From Sulfurimonas sp. (lineage in GTDB: Bacteria; Campylobacterota; Campylobacteria; Campylobacterales; Sulfurimonadaceae), in NCBI GenBank assembly GCA_028044295.1, contig JAOFSE010000002.1, positions 1 through 64,000 of the forward strand: 64,000 bases of DNA, given 5' to 3'. Below, piece by piece: positions 16,158 through 25,050 of this stretch. Position numbers and translations under genes: made by a program. The notes below the pieces were generated by a model. That model did no database searches, was not told the origin of the DNA, and worked only from the letters and a program-made list of their open reading frames with translations. Positions within the stretch are counted from its first letter, which is position 1. The number at the start of each line of letters is the position of its first letter.

Positions 16158-17003
16158 ATGGCAATTAAAACTTATAGACCGATAACTCCGTCTCGTCGTT
16201 TTTACACGAATGTTGATAGTAGTGATATCACTGCTAAAGCTAGTGTTCGTTCATTATTAGTAAAACTACCAACTCATGCTGGTCGTAACTCTAATGGTCG
16301 TATCACTTCTCGTCATAAACAAGCTGGTGCTAAAAAACTTTACCGTATCATTGATTTCAAAAGAAATAAATTTGATATTCCAGGTACTGTAAGCACTATT
16401 GAATATGATCCATACCGTAACTGTCGTATTGCGCTTGTTACTTATGCTGATGGTGAAAAAAGATATATTCTTGTACCAAAAGGTTTAAATGTTGGAGATG
16501 CAGTTATGTCTGCAGAATCTGGATTAGATGTTAAACCTGGTAATACAATGAAATTGAAAAATATTCCAGTTGGTACATTGATTCATAATATCGAGCTTAA
16601 AACTGGTAAAGGTGGACAAATGTGTCGTGCTGCTGGAACATCTGCTCAAATTATGGGTCGTGATGGTAAGTATGTTTCACTTCGTATGCCTTCATCTGAA
16701 ATGCGTTTAGTATTAGGTGAATGTTTAGCAACTGTTGGTTCAGTTGGTAACGAAGAATTTGCTAACATCGTTCTTGCTAAAGCTGGTCGTCAACGTCACT
16801 TAGGTATTCGTCCTCAAACTCGTGGTTCTGCAATGAATCCAATTGATCACCCGCATGGTGGTGGTGAAGGTAAAACGAACTCAGGTCGTCATCCAGTTAC
16901 TCCTTGGGGTAAACCAACGAAGGGTGCTAAAACTCGTCGTAAGAAAGCTAGTGATAAACTTATTATTACTCGCCGTAAACCAAATGCAAAAAGGGTAGGA
17001 TAA
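16158..17003 (+). CDS. rplB: 50S ribosomal protein L2 (uL2)
   Basis: 281 residues, normal length. The peptidyl-transferase-proximal signature [20 protein letters not shown] is intact, including the conserved histidine, and [16 protein letters not shown] is present near the N-terminus. One base precedes rpsS. Confidence 0.98.
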   Translation: MAIKTYRPITPSRRFYTNVDSSDITAKASVRSLLVKLPTHAGRNSNGRITSRHKQAGAKKLYRIIDFKRNKFDIPGTVSTIEYDPYRNCRIALVTYADGEKRYILVPKGLNVGDAVMSAESGLDVKPGNTMKLKNIPVGTLIHNIELKTGKGGQMCRAAGTSAQIMGRDGKYVSLRMPSSEMRLVLGECLATVGSVGNEEFANIVLAKAGRQRHLGIRPQTRGSAMNPIDHPHGGGEGKTNSGRHPVTPWGKPTKGAKTRRKKASDKLIITRRKPNAKRVG

Positions 17004-17004
17004 T

Positions 17005-17280
17005 ATGGCTCGTTCAGTAAAAAAAGGTCCATTTGTTGATGACCATTTAATGAAAAAAATACTTACAGCTAAAGCTGAAGGTAATAAAAAACCTATTAAA
17101 ACTTGGTCAAGAAGATCTATGGTTCTTCCTGATATGGTTGGGTTTACATTAAATGTTCACAATGGTCGCCAATTCGTTCCTGTACATGTTTCAGAGAACC
17201 ACATTGGATATAAACTAGGTGAATTCGCACCAACTCGTACATTCAAGGGCCATAAGGGCTCTGTTCAGAAGAAAGGTTAA
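17005..17280 (+). CDS. rpsS: 30S ribosomal protein S19 (uS19)
   Basis: 91 residues with [16 protein letters not shown] at the N-terminus and [16 protein letters not shown] at the C-terminus, the standard S19 head-domain signatures. Two bases separate it from rplV. Confidence 0.97.
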   Translation: MARSVKKGPFVDDHLMKKILTAKAEGNKKPIKTWSRRSMVLPDMVGFTLNVHNGRQFVPVHVSENHIGYKLGEFAPTRTFKGHKGSVQKKG

Positions 17281-17282
17281 TC

Positions 17283-17600
17283 ATGGCTAGAGCATTATTA
17301 AAATTTATTCGTGTATCACCAATTAAGTCTCGTCTTATTGCAAGAGAGATTCAAGGTATGAACGCTGAAGAAGCATTAGCAGCTTTAGAGTTCACACCAA
17401 ACAAAGCGGCAAAAATTATCTCTAAAGTACTTGCATCAGCAGTTGCTAATAGTGGTAGTGAAGCTGAAGATTGTACAGTAACATCTTGTCGTGTTGACAA
17501 TGGTCCTGTTCTTAAACGTTTCCGTCCACGTGCTCGTGGTATGGCGTCTGGAATCAGAAAACCAACAGCACATATCTTAGTAGAAGTAGAGGGTAAATAA
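17283..17600 (+). CDS. rplV: 50S ribosomal protein L22 (uL22)
   Basis: 105 residues with [16 protein letters not shown] and the tunnel-lining hairpin [20 protein letters not shown]. One base separates it from rpsC. Confidence 0.97.
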   Translation: MARALLKFIRVSPIKSRLIAREIQGMNAEEALAALEFTPNKAAKIISKVLASAVANSGSEAEDCTVTSCRVDNGPVLKRFRPRARGMASGIRKPTAHILVEVEGK

Positions 17601-17601
17601 T

Positions 17602-18318
17602 ATGGGTCATAAAGTTAATCCTATTGGTTTACGTCTTGGTATCAACCGTAACTGGGAGAGCCGTTGGTTCCCTAATTTTAAGACTGCAGCTGCGTCTTTA
17701 GGTGAAGATCACAAGATAAGAACATTTTTAAAGAAAGAGCTTTACTATGCTGGTGTTGCTAACATCATTATAGAAAGAACAGTTAAGAGACTTCGTGTAA
17801 CTATCGTTGCTGCTCGTCCTGGTATCATTATTGGTAAAAAGGGTGCAGATATAGAGAAACTTAAAACTTCTCTTCAAACTCTTGTTGGTAAAGCAATATC
17901 TGTAAACATCAAAGAAGAGAAAAAAGCTCAAACTTCAGCACAACTTGTTGCTGAAAATGTAGCTACTCAACTTGAACGTCGTGTTGCATTTAGAAGAGCT
18001 ATGAAAAAAGTTATGCAAAATGCACAACGTTCTGGTGCTAAAGGTATTAAAGTTTCAGTTGCAGGTCGTTTAGGCGGTGCTGAGATGGCTCGTACTGAGT
18101 GGTACTTAGAGGGACGTGTTCCTTTACATACTCTTCGTGCAAAAATCGATTATGGTTTTGCTGAAGCTCATACTACTTATGGAATCATAGGAATTAAAGT
18201 ATGGATATTCAAAGGGGAAGTTCTTACTAAAGGCGTTCCTGTTGAAGTTAAAGAAGAAAAATCTGAGCGCCCTCGTAAGCGTGCTCCAAGACGTGAAAAC
18301 GTAGAAAAGGCTGATTAA
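17602..18318 (+). CDS. rpsC: 30S ribosomal protein S3 (uS3)
   Basis: 238 residues: [22 protein letters not shown], a KH domain with [15 protein letters not shown], and the C-terminal [26 protein letters not shown]. It forms part of the mRNA entry site. A lysine- and arginine-rich tail follows. Confidence 0.98.
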   Translation: MGHKVNPIGLRLGINRNWESRWFPNFKTAAASLGEDHKIRTFLKKELYYAGVANIIIERTVKRLRVTIVAARPGIIIGKKGADIEKLKTSLQTLVGKAISVNIKEEKKAQTSAQLVAENVATQLERRVAFRRAMKKVMQNAQRSGAKGIKVSVAGRLGGAEMARTEWYLEGRVPLHTLRAKIDYGFAEAHTTYGIIGIKVWIFKGEVLTKGVPVEVKEEKSERPRKRAPRRENVEKAD

Positions 18319-18319
18319 G

Positions 18320-18745
18320 ATGTTGATGCCAAAAAGAACAAAATATCGTAAAGTAATGAAAGGTCGTAACCGTGGTTACGCTCGTTCAGGTTATACTTTA
18401 GCATTTGGTGATATCGCTCTTAAAGCGGTTGAAGCTGGTCGTATTAATTCTCGTCAGATTGAGTCAGCTCGTATTTCTGCTACTCGTCATATTAAAAGAA
18501 ATGGTAAGATTTGGATTCGTGTATTCCCTGCTAAACCATTAACTGCAAAGCCTCTTGAAACTCGTATGGGTAAAGGTAAGGGTGCAGTAGACCAATGGGT
18601 TCAAAACATTAAGCCTGGTCGTATAATATTTGAAATGGCTGGTGTACCAGAAGATATCGCTCGTGAAGCTTTAACTCTTGCATTACACAAGTTACCATTC
18701 AAATGTAAAATAATTACAGCGGAGATGAGCAATGAAATATTCTGA
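18320..18745 (+). CDS. rplP: 50S ribosomal protein L16 (uL16)
   Basis: 141 residues beginning [19 protein letters not shown], the canonical L16 start, with [16 protein letters not shown] and [12 protein letters not shown] segments. Its 3' end overlaps rpmC by 14 bases, so these are translationally coupled. Confidence 0.97.
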   Translation: MLMPKRTKYRKVMKGRNRGYARSGYTLAFGDIALKAVEAGRINSRQIESARISATRHIKRNGKIWIRVFPAKPLTAKPLETRMGKGKGAVDQWVQNIKPGRIIFEMAGVPEDIAREALTLALHKLPFKCKIITAEMSNEIF

Positions 18746-18920
18746 TTTAGCAGATAAAACTGCAGCAGAGCTTCAAGCAATGCTTAAAGAAAAGAAAACT
18801 GAGCTTTTTACTTTAAAGATTAAAAAGCAAATGATGCAATTACAAAACACTAGCGAACTTAAAGTTGCTAAAAAAGATATTGCAAGAATCAATACTGCAC
18901 TTACTGCAGTAGTGAAATAG
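18732..18920 (+). CDS. rpmC: 50S ribosomal protein L29 (uL29)
   Basis: 62 residues forming the expected two-helix hairpin, with [23 protein letters not shown] in place of the usual LRFQ segment. Nine bases before rpsQ. Confidence 0.95.
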   Translation: MKYSDLADKTAAELQAMLKEKKTELFTLKIKKQMMQLQNTSELKVAKKDIARINTALTAVVK

Positions 18921-18929
18921 GGGACGGCG

Positions 18930-19178
18930 ATGACACATAAACGTGAAATTCAAGGTAAAGTAGTGAAGATTTCAGGCGATAAAACAATCTCTATGGTTGT
19001 TGAACGTCGTGTAATGCACCCTCGTTACCACAAAGTTGTAAAACGTTTCAAAAAGTACCTAGTACATGATGAGCGTAATGAAGTAAAAGTTGGTGATGAG
19101 ATTATTGCAATCGAATGTCGTCCACTTTCTAAGACTAAATCTTTTAGACTTAAAACAGTAGTAACAGGAGCAAAGTAA
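18930..19178 (+). CDS. rpsQ: 30S ribosomal protein S17 (uS17)
   Basis: 82 residues with [25 protein letters not shown] and [13 protein letters not shown], the S17 OB-fold signatures. It overlaps rplN by one base. Confidence 0.97.
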   Translation: MTHKREIQGKVVKISGDKTISMVVERRVMHPRYHKVVKRFKKYLVHDERNEVKVGDEIIAIECRPLSKTKSFRLKTVVTGAK

Positions 19179-19546
19179 TGATCCAAGGTTTTACTCGTTT
19201 AACTGTAGCTGATAATACAGGTGCAAAAGAGATTATGTGTATTAAGGTACTTGGTGGTTCTAAGCGTCGTTATGCAACAGTTGGTGACGTTATCGTTGCA
19301 TCTGTTAAGAAAGCGACTCCTACTGCTAAAGTTAAAAAAGGTAAAGTTGTAAAAGCTGTTGTTGTTAGAGTGGCAAAAGAGATTCACCGTGAAAATGGTT
19401 CTCTTATCCGTTTTGATGACAATGCAGCTGTTATACTTGATGACAAGAGAGAGCCAATCGGTACTCGTATTTTCGGCCCAATAGCTCGTGAAGTACGTTA
19501 TTCAGGTTTCATGAAAATCGTTTCTCTTGCACCGGAGGTTGTTTAA
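19178..19546 (+). CDS. rplN: 50S ribosomal protein L14 (uL14)
   Basis: 122 residues, normal length, starting [18 protein letters not shown] and containing [24 protein letters not shown] and [11 protein letters not shown]. It overlaps rplX by one base. Confidence 0.98.
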   Translation: MIQGFTRLTVADNTGAKEIMCIKVLGGSKRRYATVGDVIVASVKKATPTAKVKKGKVVKAVVVRVAKEIHRENGSLIRFDDNAAVILDDKREPIGTRIFGPIAREVRYSGFMKIVSLAPEVV

Positions 19547-19776
19547 TGGCAAAGTTTAATTTCAAAAAAGGCGATACTGTAGAGATAATCGCTGGAGATG
19601 ATAGAGGGACTAAAGCTACTGTACTTGAAGTATTACCTAAGAAAAACAAGGTAATAGTAGAGGGTTGTAAAGTTGCTAAGAAAGCTATCAAACCTACTGA
19701 AGATAACACTAAAGGCGGACATATCAATAAAGAGATGCCTATAGATGTTTCAAACGTTAGAAAAGTGGAGGCATAA
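19546..19776 (+). CDS. rplX: 50S ribosomal protein L24 (uL24)
   Basis: 76 residues with the KOW motif [20 protein letters not shown] and a [23 protein letters not shown] tail. It is shorter than the roughly 104-residue Escherichia coli L24, as in other Campylobacterota. Two bases before rplE. Confidence 0.95.
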   Translation: MAKFNFKKGDTVEIIAGDDRGTKATVLEVLPKKNKVIVEGCKVAKKAIKPTEDNTKGGHINKEMPIDVSNVRKVEA

Positions 19777-19778
19777 TA

Positions 19779-20324
19779 ATGGCACGCTTAAAAGATAAAT
19801 ATTTAGGTTTAAAATCTGAATTACAATCAGAACTAGAGATTAAAAATCCTATGCAGACTCCTGCTATGGAAAAAATAATCATCTCTGTTGGTGCTGGTTT
19901 TGCAATGAAAGATAATAAACTTATTAAAAACATTGAAGATACAATCACTAAGATTGCTGGTCAAAAAGCATCTACAGTAATTGCTAAGAAATCAGTTGCT
20001 GGTTTTAAAGTTCGTGAAGGTATGCCAGTTGGTATACGTGTTACACTTCGTGGTGAAAACATGTACAATTTCTATGATCGTCTAGTTTCTATAGCACTTC
20101 CACGTGTTAAAGATTTCCGTGGTGTTCCTAGAAATGGTTTTGATGGTCGTGGTAACTATAACTTCGGTCTTCAAGAGCAATTGATTTTCCCAGAAATTAC
20201 GTATGATTCAATCATGCAAATTCATGGTATGAATATTACAGTTGTAACTTCAGCTGATTCAGATAAGGCAGGATTCGCTCTTTTAGAGAAAATGGGTATG
20301 CCTTTTACTAAAGGAAGCAACTAA
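19779..20324 (+). CDS. rplE: 50S ribosomal protein L5 (uL5)
   Basis: 181 residues with the 5S rRNA-binding core: [35 protein letters not shown], and [25 protein letters not shown]. It overlaps rpsN by one base. Confidence 0.98.
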   Translation: MARLKDKYLGLKSELQSELEIKNPMQTPAMEKIIISVGAGFAMKDNKLIKNIEDTITKIAGQKASTVIAKKSVAGFKVREGMPVGIRVTLRGENMYNFYDRLVSIALPRVKDFRGVPRNGFDGRGNYNFGLQEQLIFPEITYDSIMQIHGMNITVVTSADSDKAGFALLEKMGMPFTKGSN

Positions 20325-20509
20325 TGGCTAAAAAATCAATGATCGCTAAAGCGGCAAGAACTCCAAAGTTCAAGGTTCGTGGTTACACAAGATGTCAAGT
20401 TTGTGGTCGTCCACATTCTGTTCTTCGTGACTTTGGAATCTGTCGTGTATGTTTTAGAAAAATGGCAAACGAGGGATTAATCCCAGGTGTTAGAAAGTCA
20501 AGCTGGTAG
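20324..20509 (+). CDS. rpsN: 30S ribosomal protein S14, zinc-binding type Z (uS14)
   Basis: 61 residues, the short zinc form of S14. Four cysteines form the ribbon [20 protein letters not shown], ending [11 protein letters not shown]. The start overlaps the rplE stop. The 66 bases that follow before rpsH are the longest gap inside the supercluster and hold one TACATGTA palindrome at 20545. Confidence 0.97.
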   Translation: MAKKSMIAKAARTPKFKVRGYTRCQVCGRPHSVLRDFGICRVCFRKMANEGLIPGVRKSSW

Positions 20510-20575
20510 TCAATCCAGTTTGAAACTCCTAACAATTAGCAGTCTACATGTAGGCTTGCAAATAAGGAATTTAAA

Positions 20576-20971
20576 ATGATAAATGATTTAGTATCTGATG
20601 CGTTAACACGTATCCGTAATGCTGGTATGAGAAGATTACCTGTTACTACTTTAGTTCACTCTAAGAGTGTTGAAGCAATGACAAATATCTTAGTAGATAA
20701 AGGTTATATTGATAGCTGTAACGTAATCGAAGATGGCGTTAAAAAAACTATCAAAGTTGTATTAAAATATGACGAAAACGAAAAAACTGTAATTAATGAA
20801 ATGAAAAGAGTTTCTAAGCCTGGTAGACGTGTTTACAAAGGTAAAGAAGATATCAAACGTTTCAAAAATGGTTACGGAACTATTATTGTAAGTACATCAC
20901 ACGGCGTACTACCAAATGACAAAGCTTATGAGCTTGGTATTGGTGGCGAAGTTATGTGTACGATTTGGTAG
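20576..20971 (+). CDS. rpsH: 30S ribosomal protein S8 (uS8)
   Basis: 131 residues beginning [17 protein letters not shown] and ending with the rRNA-binding [13 protein letters not shown] and [10 protein letters not shown]8 is the spc-operon autoregulator in Escherichia coli. A separate AAGGAA ribosome-binding site follows the gap after rpsN. Confidence 0.98.
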   Translation: MINDLVSDALTRIRNAGMRRLPVTTLVHSKSVEAMTNILVDKGYIDSCNVIEDGVKKTIKVVLKYDENEKTVINEMKRVSKPGRRVYKGKEDIKRFKNGYGTIIVSTSHGVLPNDKAYELGIGGEVMCTIW

Positions 20972-20980
20972 GGAGATAGC

Positions 20981-21517
20981 ATGTCAAGAATTGGTAAAAA
21001 ACCTGTAGAATTTGCTGCTGACCTAACAGTTAGTACAAATGGTAATGTTATAACTTTTGCTAAAGGCAAAAATAGTGTTGATTTAGATACAAAAGGTAAT
21101 GTAGACTTTTCAATTGATGGAAATGTTTTAACTTTTGCTGCAAAATCAGAAGAGAAAGCTCACAGAGCATTCTGGGGAACATATAGAGCATTAGCTCAAA
21201 ATATCGTTGTTGGTTTAACTACTGGTTATACTAAACAATTAGAGATTAATGGTGTTGGTTATAGAGCTGCTGTTCAAGGCAAAGTGCTTAACTTACAACT
21301 TGGTCACTCACATGATATTAATTATGATTTACCAGAAGGTATGGAAGCTAAAGTTGAAAAGAATGTTATTACTCTTTCAAGCCACGACAAGCAAAAACTT
21401 GGTCAAGTTGCTTCTGAGATTAGATCATTCCGTCCACCAGAGCCTTACAAAGGTAAAGGTGTTAAATACATGGAAGAGCATATCGTGCGTAAAGCCGGTA
21501 AAACTGCTAAGAAGTAA
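20981..21517 (+). CDS. rplF: 50S ribosomal protein L6 (uL6)
   Basis: 178 residues with [35 protein letters not shown] and the C-terminal [24 protein letters not shown], all diagnostic of L6. Preceded by GGGAGA. Confidence 0.97.
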   Translation: MSRIGKKPVEFAADLTVSTNGNVITFAKGKNSVDLDTKGNVDFSIDGNVLTFAAKSEEKAHRAFWGTYRALAQNIVVGLTTGYTKQLEINGVGYRAAVQGKVLNLQLGHSHDINYDLPEGMEAKVEKNVITLSSHDKQKLGQVASEIRSFRPPEPYKGKGVKYMEEHIVRKAGKTAKK

Positions 21518-21533
21518 GGGAGGATATTAGAAA

Positions 21534-21890
21534 ATGAATGCAAAAGTATTAAAAAATAAAGTAGCTAACCGTTTAAAGCGTAAGCGTCGTATTCGTGCAA
21601 AGATATCTGGTTGTGCTTCACTTCCTCGTGTTTCTGTATTTAAATCAAATAGATATTTGAGTGTACAAGCTATTGATGACACTACTGCTACTACGTTAGC
21701 AGCACTTAACTCAAAAGCAACTGGTCACAAATCGAACAAAGAAGGTGCTGCTGCACTTGGTGAAGCATTCGCTGCTACACTAAAAGCTGCAAAAATTTCT
21801 GAAGTAGTATTTGATCGTAACGGTTACCAATACCACGGCGTTATCGCTGCATTTGGTGACGCACTTCGTGCAAACGAAATTAAGTTCTAG
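21534..21890 (+). CDS. rplR: 50S ribosomal protein L18 (uL18)
   Basis: 118 residues with [11 protein letters not shown] near the start, [18 protein letters not shown] and the C-terminal [21 protein letters not shown]. It binds 5S rRNA with L5. Eight bases before rpsE. Confidence 0.96.
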   Translation: MNAKVLKNKVANRLKRKRRIRAKISGCASLPRVSVFKSNRYLSVQAIDDTTATTLAALNSKATGHKSNKEGAAALGEAFAATLKAAKISEVVFDRNGYQYHGVIAAFGDALRANEIKF

Positions 21891-21898
21891 GGGTTAAG

Positions 21899-22339
21899 AT
21901 GGAAATCAATAGAGAAGATTTTGAAGAATCAATTGTAAATATAGGTCGTGTTACAAAAGTTGTTAAAGGTGGACGTCGTTTCCGTTTTACTGCTCTTGTA
22001 GTTGTTGGTGATAAAAATGGTACTATCGGTTATGGTGCTGGAAAAGCGAAAGAAGTTCCAGATGCTATTAAAAAAGCGGTAGATAATGCATTTAAAAACT
22101 TAACTAAAGTTAGTATCAAAGGTACTACAATTGCACATGATATTGAGCATAAGTATAACGCTAGTCGTGTTTTACTTAAGCCAGCATCAGAAGGTACAGG
22201 TGTTATCTCAGGTGGAGCTATGCGTCCAGTTCTTGAGCTTGCAGGTGTACAAGATATACTTACTAAGTCAATTGGTTCTAACAATCCAGGTACAGTGGTT
22301 CGCGCAACAGTTGAAGCACTTGGCAGATTAAAAGGATAG
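21899..22339 (+). CDS. rpsE: 30S ribosomal protein S5 (uS5)
   Basis: 146 residues with [39 protein letters not shown] and [18 protein letters not shown]. It is shorter at the N-terminus than Escherichia coli S5 (167 residues). Directly followed by rplO with no gap. Confidence 0.97.
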   Translation: MEINREDFEESIVNIGRVTKVVKGGRRFRFTALVVVGDKNGTIGYGAGKAKEVPDAIKKAVDNAFKNLTKVSIKGTTIAHDIEHKYNASRVLLKPASEGTGVISGGAMRPVLELAGVQDILTKSIGSNNPGTVVRATVEALGRLKG

Positions 22340-22741
22340 ATGATGGGTATTGAAAATTTATCACCAGCTGAAGGTTCTACAAGTAACCGTAAAAGAGTTG
22401 GTCGTGGACAAGGTTCTGGAACTGGTAAGACTGCTGCACGTGGTCAAAAAGGTCAAAAATCTCGTTCAGGTTACAAAAGAAAAAGAAACTTTGAGGGTGG
22501 ACAAATGCAACTTGCTAAACGTCTTCCTAAAATTGGATTCTTCTCTCGTAATGTAAAACCTTACGTTATTAATGTAGAGAAAATTACTGTAGTTGCTGAG
22601 TTAGCTGAAATCACAATGGAATCTATCCGTGGTGTTCATAAAATAGCTTCTCAAGTAACAAGAGTTAAATTAGTTGGTGCATCTGCTAAAGATCTAGCAT
22701 CAAAAATTAAAGACGATAACGTTACTACTACAGGTAATTAA
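22340..22741 (+). CDS. rplO: 50S ribosomal protein L15 (uL15)
   Basis: 133 residues starting at tandem ATG codons, with [22 protein letters not shown] and [24 protein letters not shown]. Two bases before secY, as in classical spc operons. Confidence 0.97.
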   Translation: MMGIENLSPAEGSTSNRKRVGRGQGSGTGKTAARGQKGQKSRSGYKRKRNFEGGQMQLAKRLPKIGFFSRNVKPYVINVEKITVVAELAEITMESIRGVHKIASQVTRVKLVGASAKDLASKIKDDNVTTTGN

Positions 22742-22743
22742 TC

Positions 22744-24006
22744 GTGAATAAAAATCTAGTAAATAAGATACTTATTACTATCGGGTTTTTATTTATCTAC
22801 CGCCTACTGGCTTATGTGCCAGTACCAGGTGTAGATGCAGCTGTTATAGCTTCTTTCTTCGACTCACACCAATCCGATGCACTAGGTCTATTTAATATGT
22901 TTAGTGGTAATGCTGTTGAACGTATGTCAATAATCGCACTTGGAATTATGCCTTATATCACCGCTTCTATTATTATGGAACTTTTAGCTGCAACGTTTGC
23001 ACCTTTAGGTCAAATGAAAAAAGAGCGTGAAGGTATGGTTAAATATATGCAAATTATTCGTTATGCGACTATTGTAATTACAATCATTCAAGCAATCGGT
23101 ATTAGTGTTGGTCTACAAAGCCTAACAGGTCCAAATGGAAACAGTGCTATTTTAGTTGATCAAAACACATTTATACTTCTTTCTGCAGTTTCAATGCTTG
23201 CGGGAACTATGTTACTTATGTGGATTGGTGAACAGATTACACAAAGCGGTATAGGTAATGGTATATCACTAATTATCTTTGCTGGTATTGTTTCAGCTAT
23301 TCCATCTGCAATTGGTCAAACAATTACAATGGTAAATACTGGAGCTATGAGTTTCTTAACTGTACTTGCAATTCTTGCACTTATATTAGGAACTGTTGCA
23401 ATTATTATTTATGTTGAGCTTGGTGAGCGTCGTGTACCTATTACATATGCTAAGAAAGTTATGATGCAAAATCAAAATAAAAGAGTTATGAACTACATTC
23501 CTATCAAGGTAAACTTATCTGGTGTTATTCCAGTTATTTTTGCATCAGCGATATTAATGTTCCCAATGACTGTTTTATCAACAAGTACTAATCCAACAAT
23601 TATTGCTTTAACTGACTACCTAAATCCAAATAGTTATTTCTTTAACTTTTTGACATTTACATTTGTTGTTTTCTTTGCATTCTTTTATGCATCTATAACT
23701 TTTAACGCAAAAGATATATCTGAAAACCTTAAAAAACAAGGTGGTTTTATTCCAGGTATTCGTACAGGTAGTGCTACGATTGAGTTTTTAAATTCAACTG
23801 CAAGCAACCTTACATTTACTGGTGCTCTTTATCTTGGTTTAGTAGCTACTTTACCATTCATGATCATTAAGGGAATGGGTGTTCCATTCTTCTTTGGTGG
23901 TACAGCGGTTTTAATCGTTGTTCAAGTAGCACTAGATACTATGAGAAAAATTGAGGCTCAAATTTACATGAGTAAATACGAGACGCTAAGTGCTGTTGGT
24001 CTATAA
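22744..24006 (+). CDS. secY: Protein translocase subunit SecY
   Basis: 420 residues with ten hydrophobic segments, the main channel of the Sec translocon in the inner membrane. Visible signatures are LLAYVPVPGVDA, FSGNAVERMSIIALGIMPYITASI, GIGNGISLIIFAGIV, GERRVPITYAKK, and the C-terminal LSAVGL. It starts with GTG two bases after rplO. Three bases separate it from map. Confidence 0.98.
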   Translation: MNKNLVNKILITIGFLFIYRLLAYVPVPGVDAAVIASFFDSHQSDALGLFNMFSGNAVERMSIIALGIMPYITASIIMELLAATFAPLGQMKKEREGMVKYMQIIRYATIVITIIQAIGISVGLQSLTGPNGNSAILVDQNTFILLSAVSMLAGTMLLMWIGEQITQSGIGNGISLIIFAGIVSAIPSAIGQTITMVNTGAMSFLTVLAILALILGTVAIIIYVELGERRVPITYAKKVMMQNQNKRVMNYIPIKVNLSGVIPVIFASAILMFPMTVLSTSTNPTIIALTDYLNPNSYFFNFLTFTFVVFFAFFYASITFNAKDISENLKKQGGFIPGIRTGSATIEFLNSTASNLTFTGALYLGLVATLPFMIIKGMGVPFFFGGTAVLIVVQVALDTMRKIEAQIYMSKYETLSAVGL

Positions 24007-24009
24007 ATA

Positions 24010-24768
24010 ATGGCCATTGCGCTTAGAAAACCTCAAGAGATTGAGAAACTTCGTGCTGCTAACAAGATTGTTGGCGGTACACTAGAACTACTAAGACAAA
24101 ACACAAAAGTAGGTGCATCTTTAAAAGACTTAGACGCAATGGCAGAGGATTATATTCGCTCTCATGGTGCTAAACCATCTTTTAAAGGTCTCTACGGCTT
24201 TCCTAATGCAGTATGTTGCTCACTTAACGAAGTAATTATTCATGGTATCCCAACTGATTATAAACTCCAAGAGGGTGATGTAATTGGTTTTGATGTTGGT
24301 ACTGAACTTGAAGGTTGGTTTGGTGATGCAGCTATTAGTGTAGGTGTAGGAGAAATTACTGAGTTAGATGAGAAACTTATAGCTTGTGCAAAAGATACTC
24401 TGTACGAGGCTATCGACTCTATAAAAGCAGGAATGCGTTTTAAAGAGTTATCGCAAGTGCTTGAGAACTCTATTTGTACTCGTGGTTTTATCCCTTTACA
24501 TAACTTTTGTGGTCATGGAATTGGTAAGAAGCCTCATGAAGAGCCTGAAATACCAAATTATCTTGCTGGGAAAGATGCTAAGTCTGGACCTAAGATAAAA
24601 GACGGAATGGTTTTTTGTTTAGAACCTATGATATGTCAAAAAGAAGCAAGACCAATTATTCTTGAGAATAAATGGGATGTGGTTAGTGCCGATGGTTTAC
24701 GCGGTTCACACTATGAGCATACTGTTGCAGTTATCAACGGTAAAGCTGAAATATTATCTCTTGCGTAA
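24010..24768 (+). CDS. map: Methionine aminopeptidase, type I
   Basis: 252 residues; removes the initiator methionine from nascent proteins. The five metal ligands of the pita-bread fold can be placed: the aspartates in FDVGTELEGWFGDAA, the histidine in FCGHGIGKKPHEEP, and the glutamates in FCLEPM and HYEHTVAV. It lies between secY and infA, a common arrangement. Confidence 0.97.
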   Translation: MAIALRKPQEIEKLRAANKIVGGTLELLRQNTKVGASLKDLDAMAEDYIRSHGAKPSFKGLYGFPNAVCCSLNEVIIHGIPTDYKLQEGDVIGFDVGTELEGWFGDAAISVGVGEITELDEKLIACAKDTLYEAIDSIKAGMRFKELSQVLENSICTRGFIPLHNFCGHGIGKKPHEEPEIPNYLAGKDAKSGPKIKDGMVFCLEPMICQKEARPIILENKWDVVSADGLRGSHYEHTVAVINGKAEILSLA

Positions 24769-24800
24769 TATTTTACTAAAGAGAAACTAAAGGACTTATA

Positions 24801-25019
24801 ATGGCAAAAGCAGATGTTATTGAAGTTGATGGTAAGATTATTGAAGCTTTACCAAATGCAACTTTTCGTGTTGAATTAGAGAATGGACATATTATTTTAT
24901 GTCATATCGCAGGTAAAATGCGTATGCACTATATTAAAATACTTCCAGGTGATAAAGTTAAACTTGAGTTAACACCTTATTCTCTTGATAAAGGTCGTAT
25001 CACTTACAGATACAAATAA
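24801..25019 (+). CDS. infA: Translation initiation factor IF-1
   Basis: 72 residues, exactly the usual IF-1 length, forming one S1/OB domain: [26 protein letters not shown], then [19 protein letters not shown] and the C-terminal [16 protein letters not shown] precedes the ATG. Last gene of the supercluster before a terminator. In many relatives rpmJ would come next, but here it lies 15 kb away. Confidence 0.97.
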   Translation: MAKADVIEVDGKIIEALPNATFRVELENGHIILCHIAGKMRMHYIKILPGDKVKLELTPYSLDKGRITYRYK

Positions 25020-25050
25020 AAGAAGGGTTATTCCCCTCTTTTAATTTTTA
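25018..25050 (+). terminator. Rho-independent terminator after infA
   Basis: AAAAGAAGGG (25018-25027) pairs with CCCCTCTTTT (25033-25042) with one mismatch around TTATT, followed by AATTTTTA. It begins at the infA stop codon. Because it is nearly symmetric it may also stop the convergent minus-strand gene. Confidence 0.75.

Noticed and set aside
14364..25019. Several open frames of 60-90 codons within the ribosomal genes in other frames
   Set aside because: Each lies wholly inside a recognised ribosomal protein gene and lacks a ribosome-binding site and homology.
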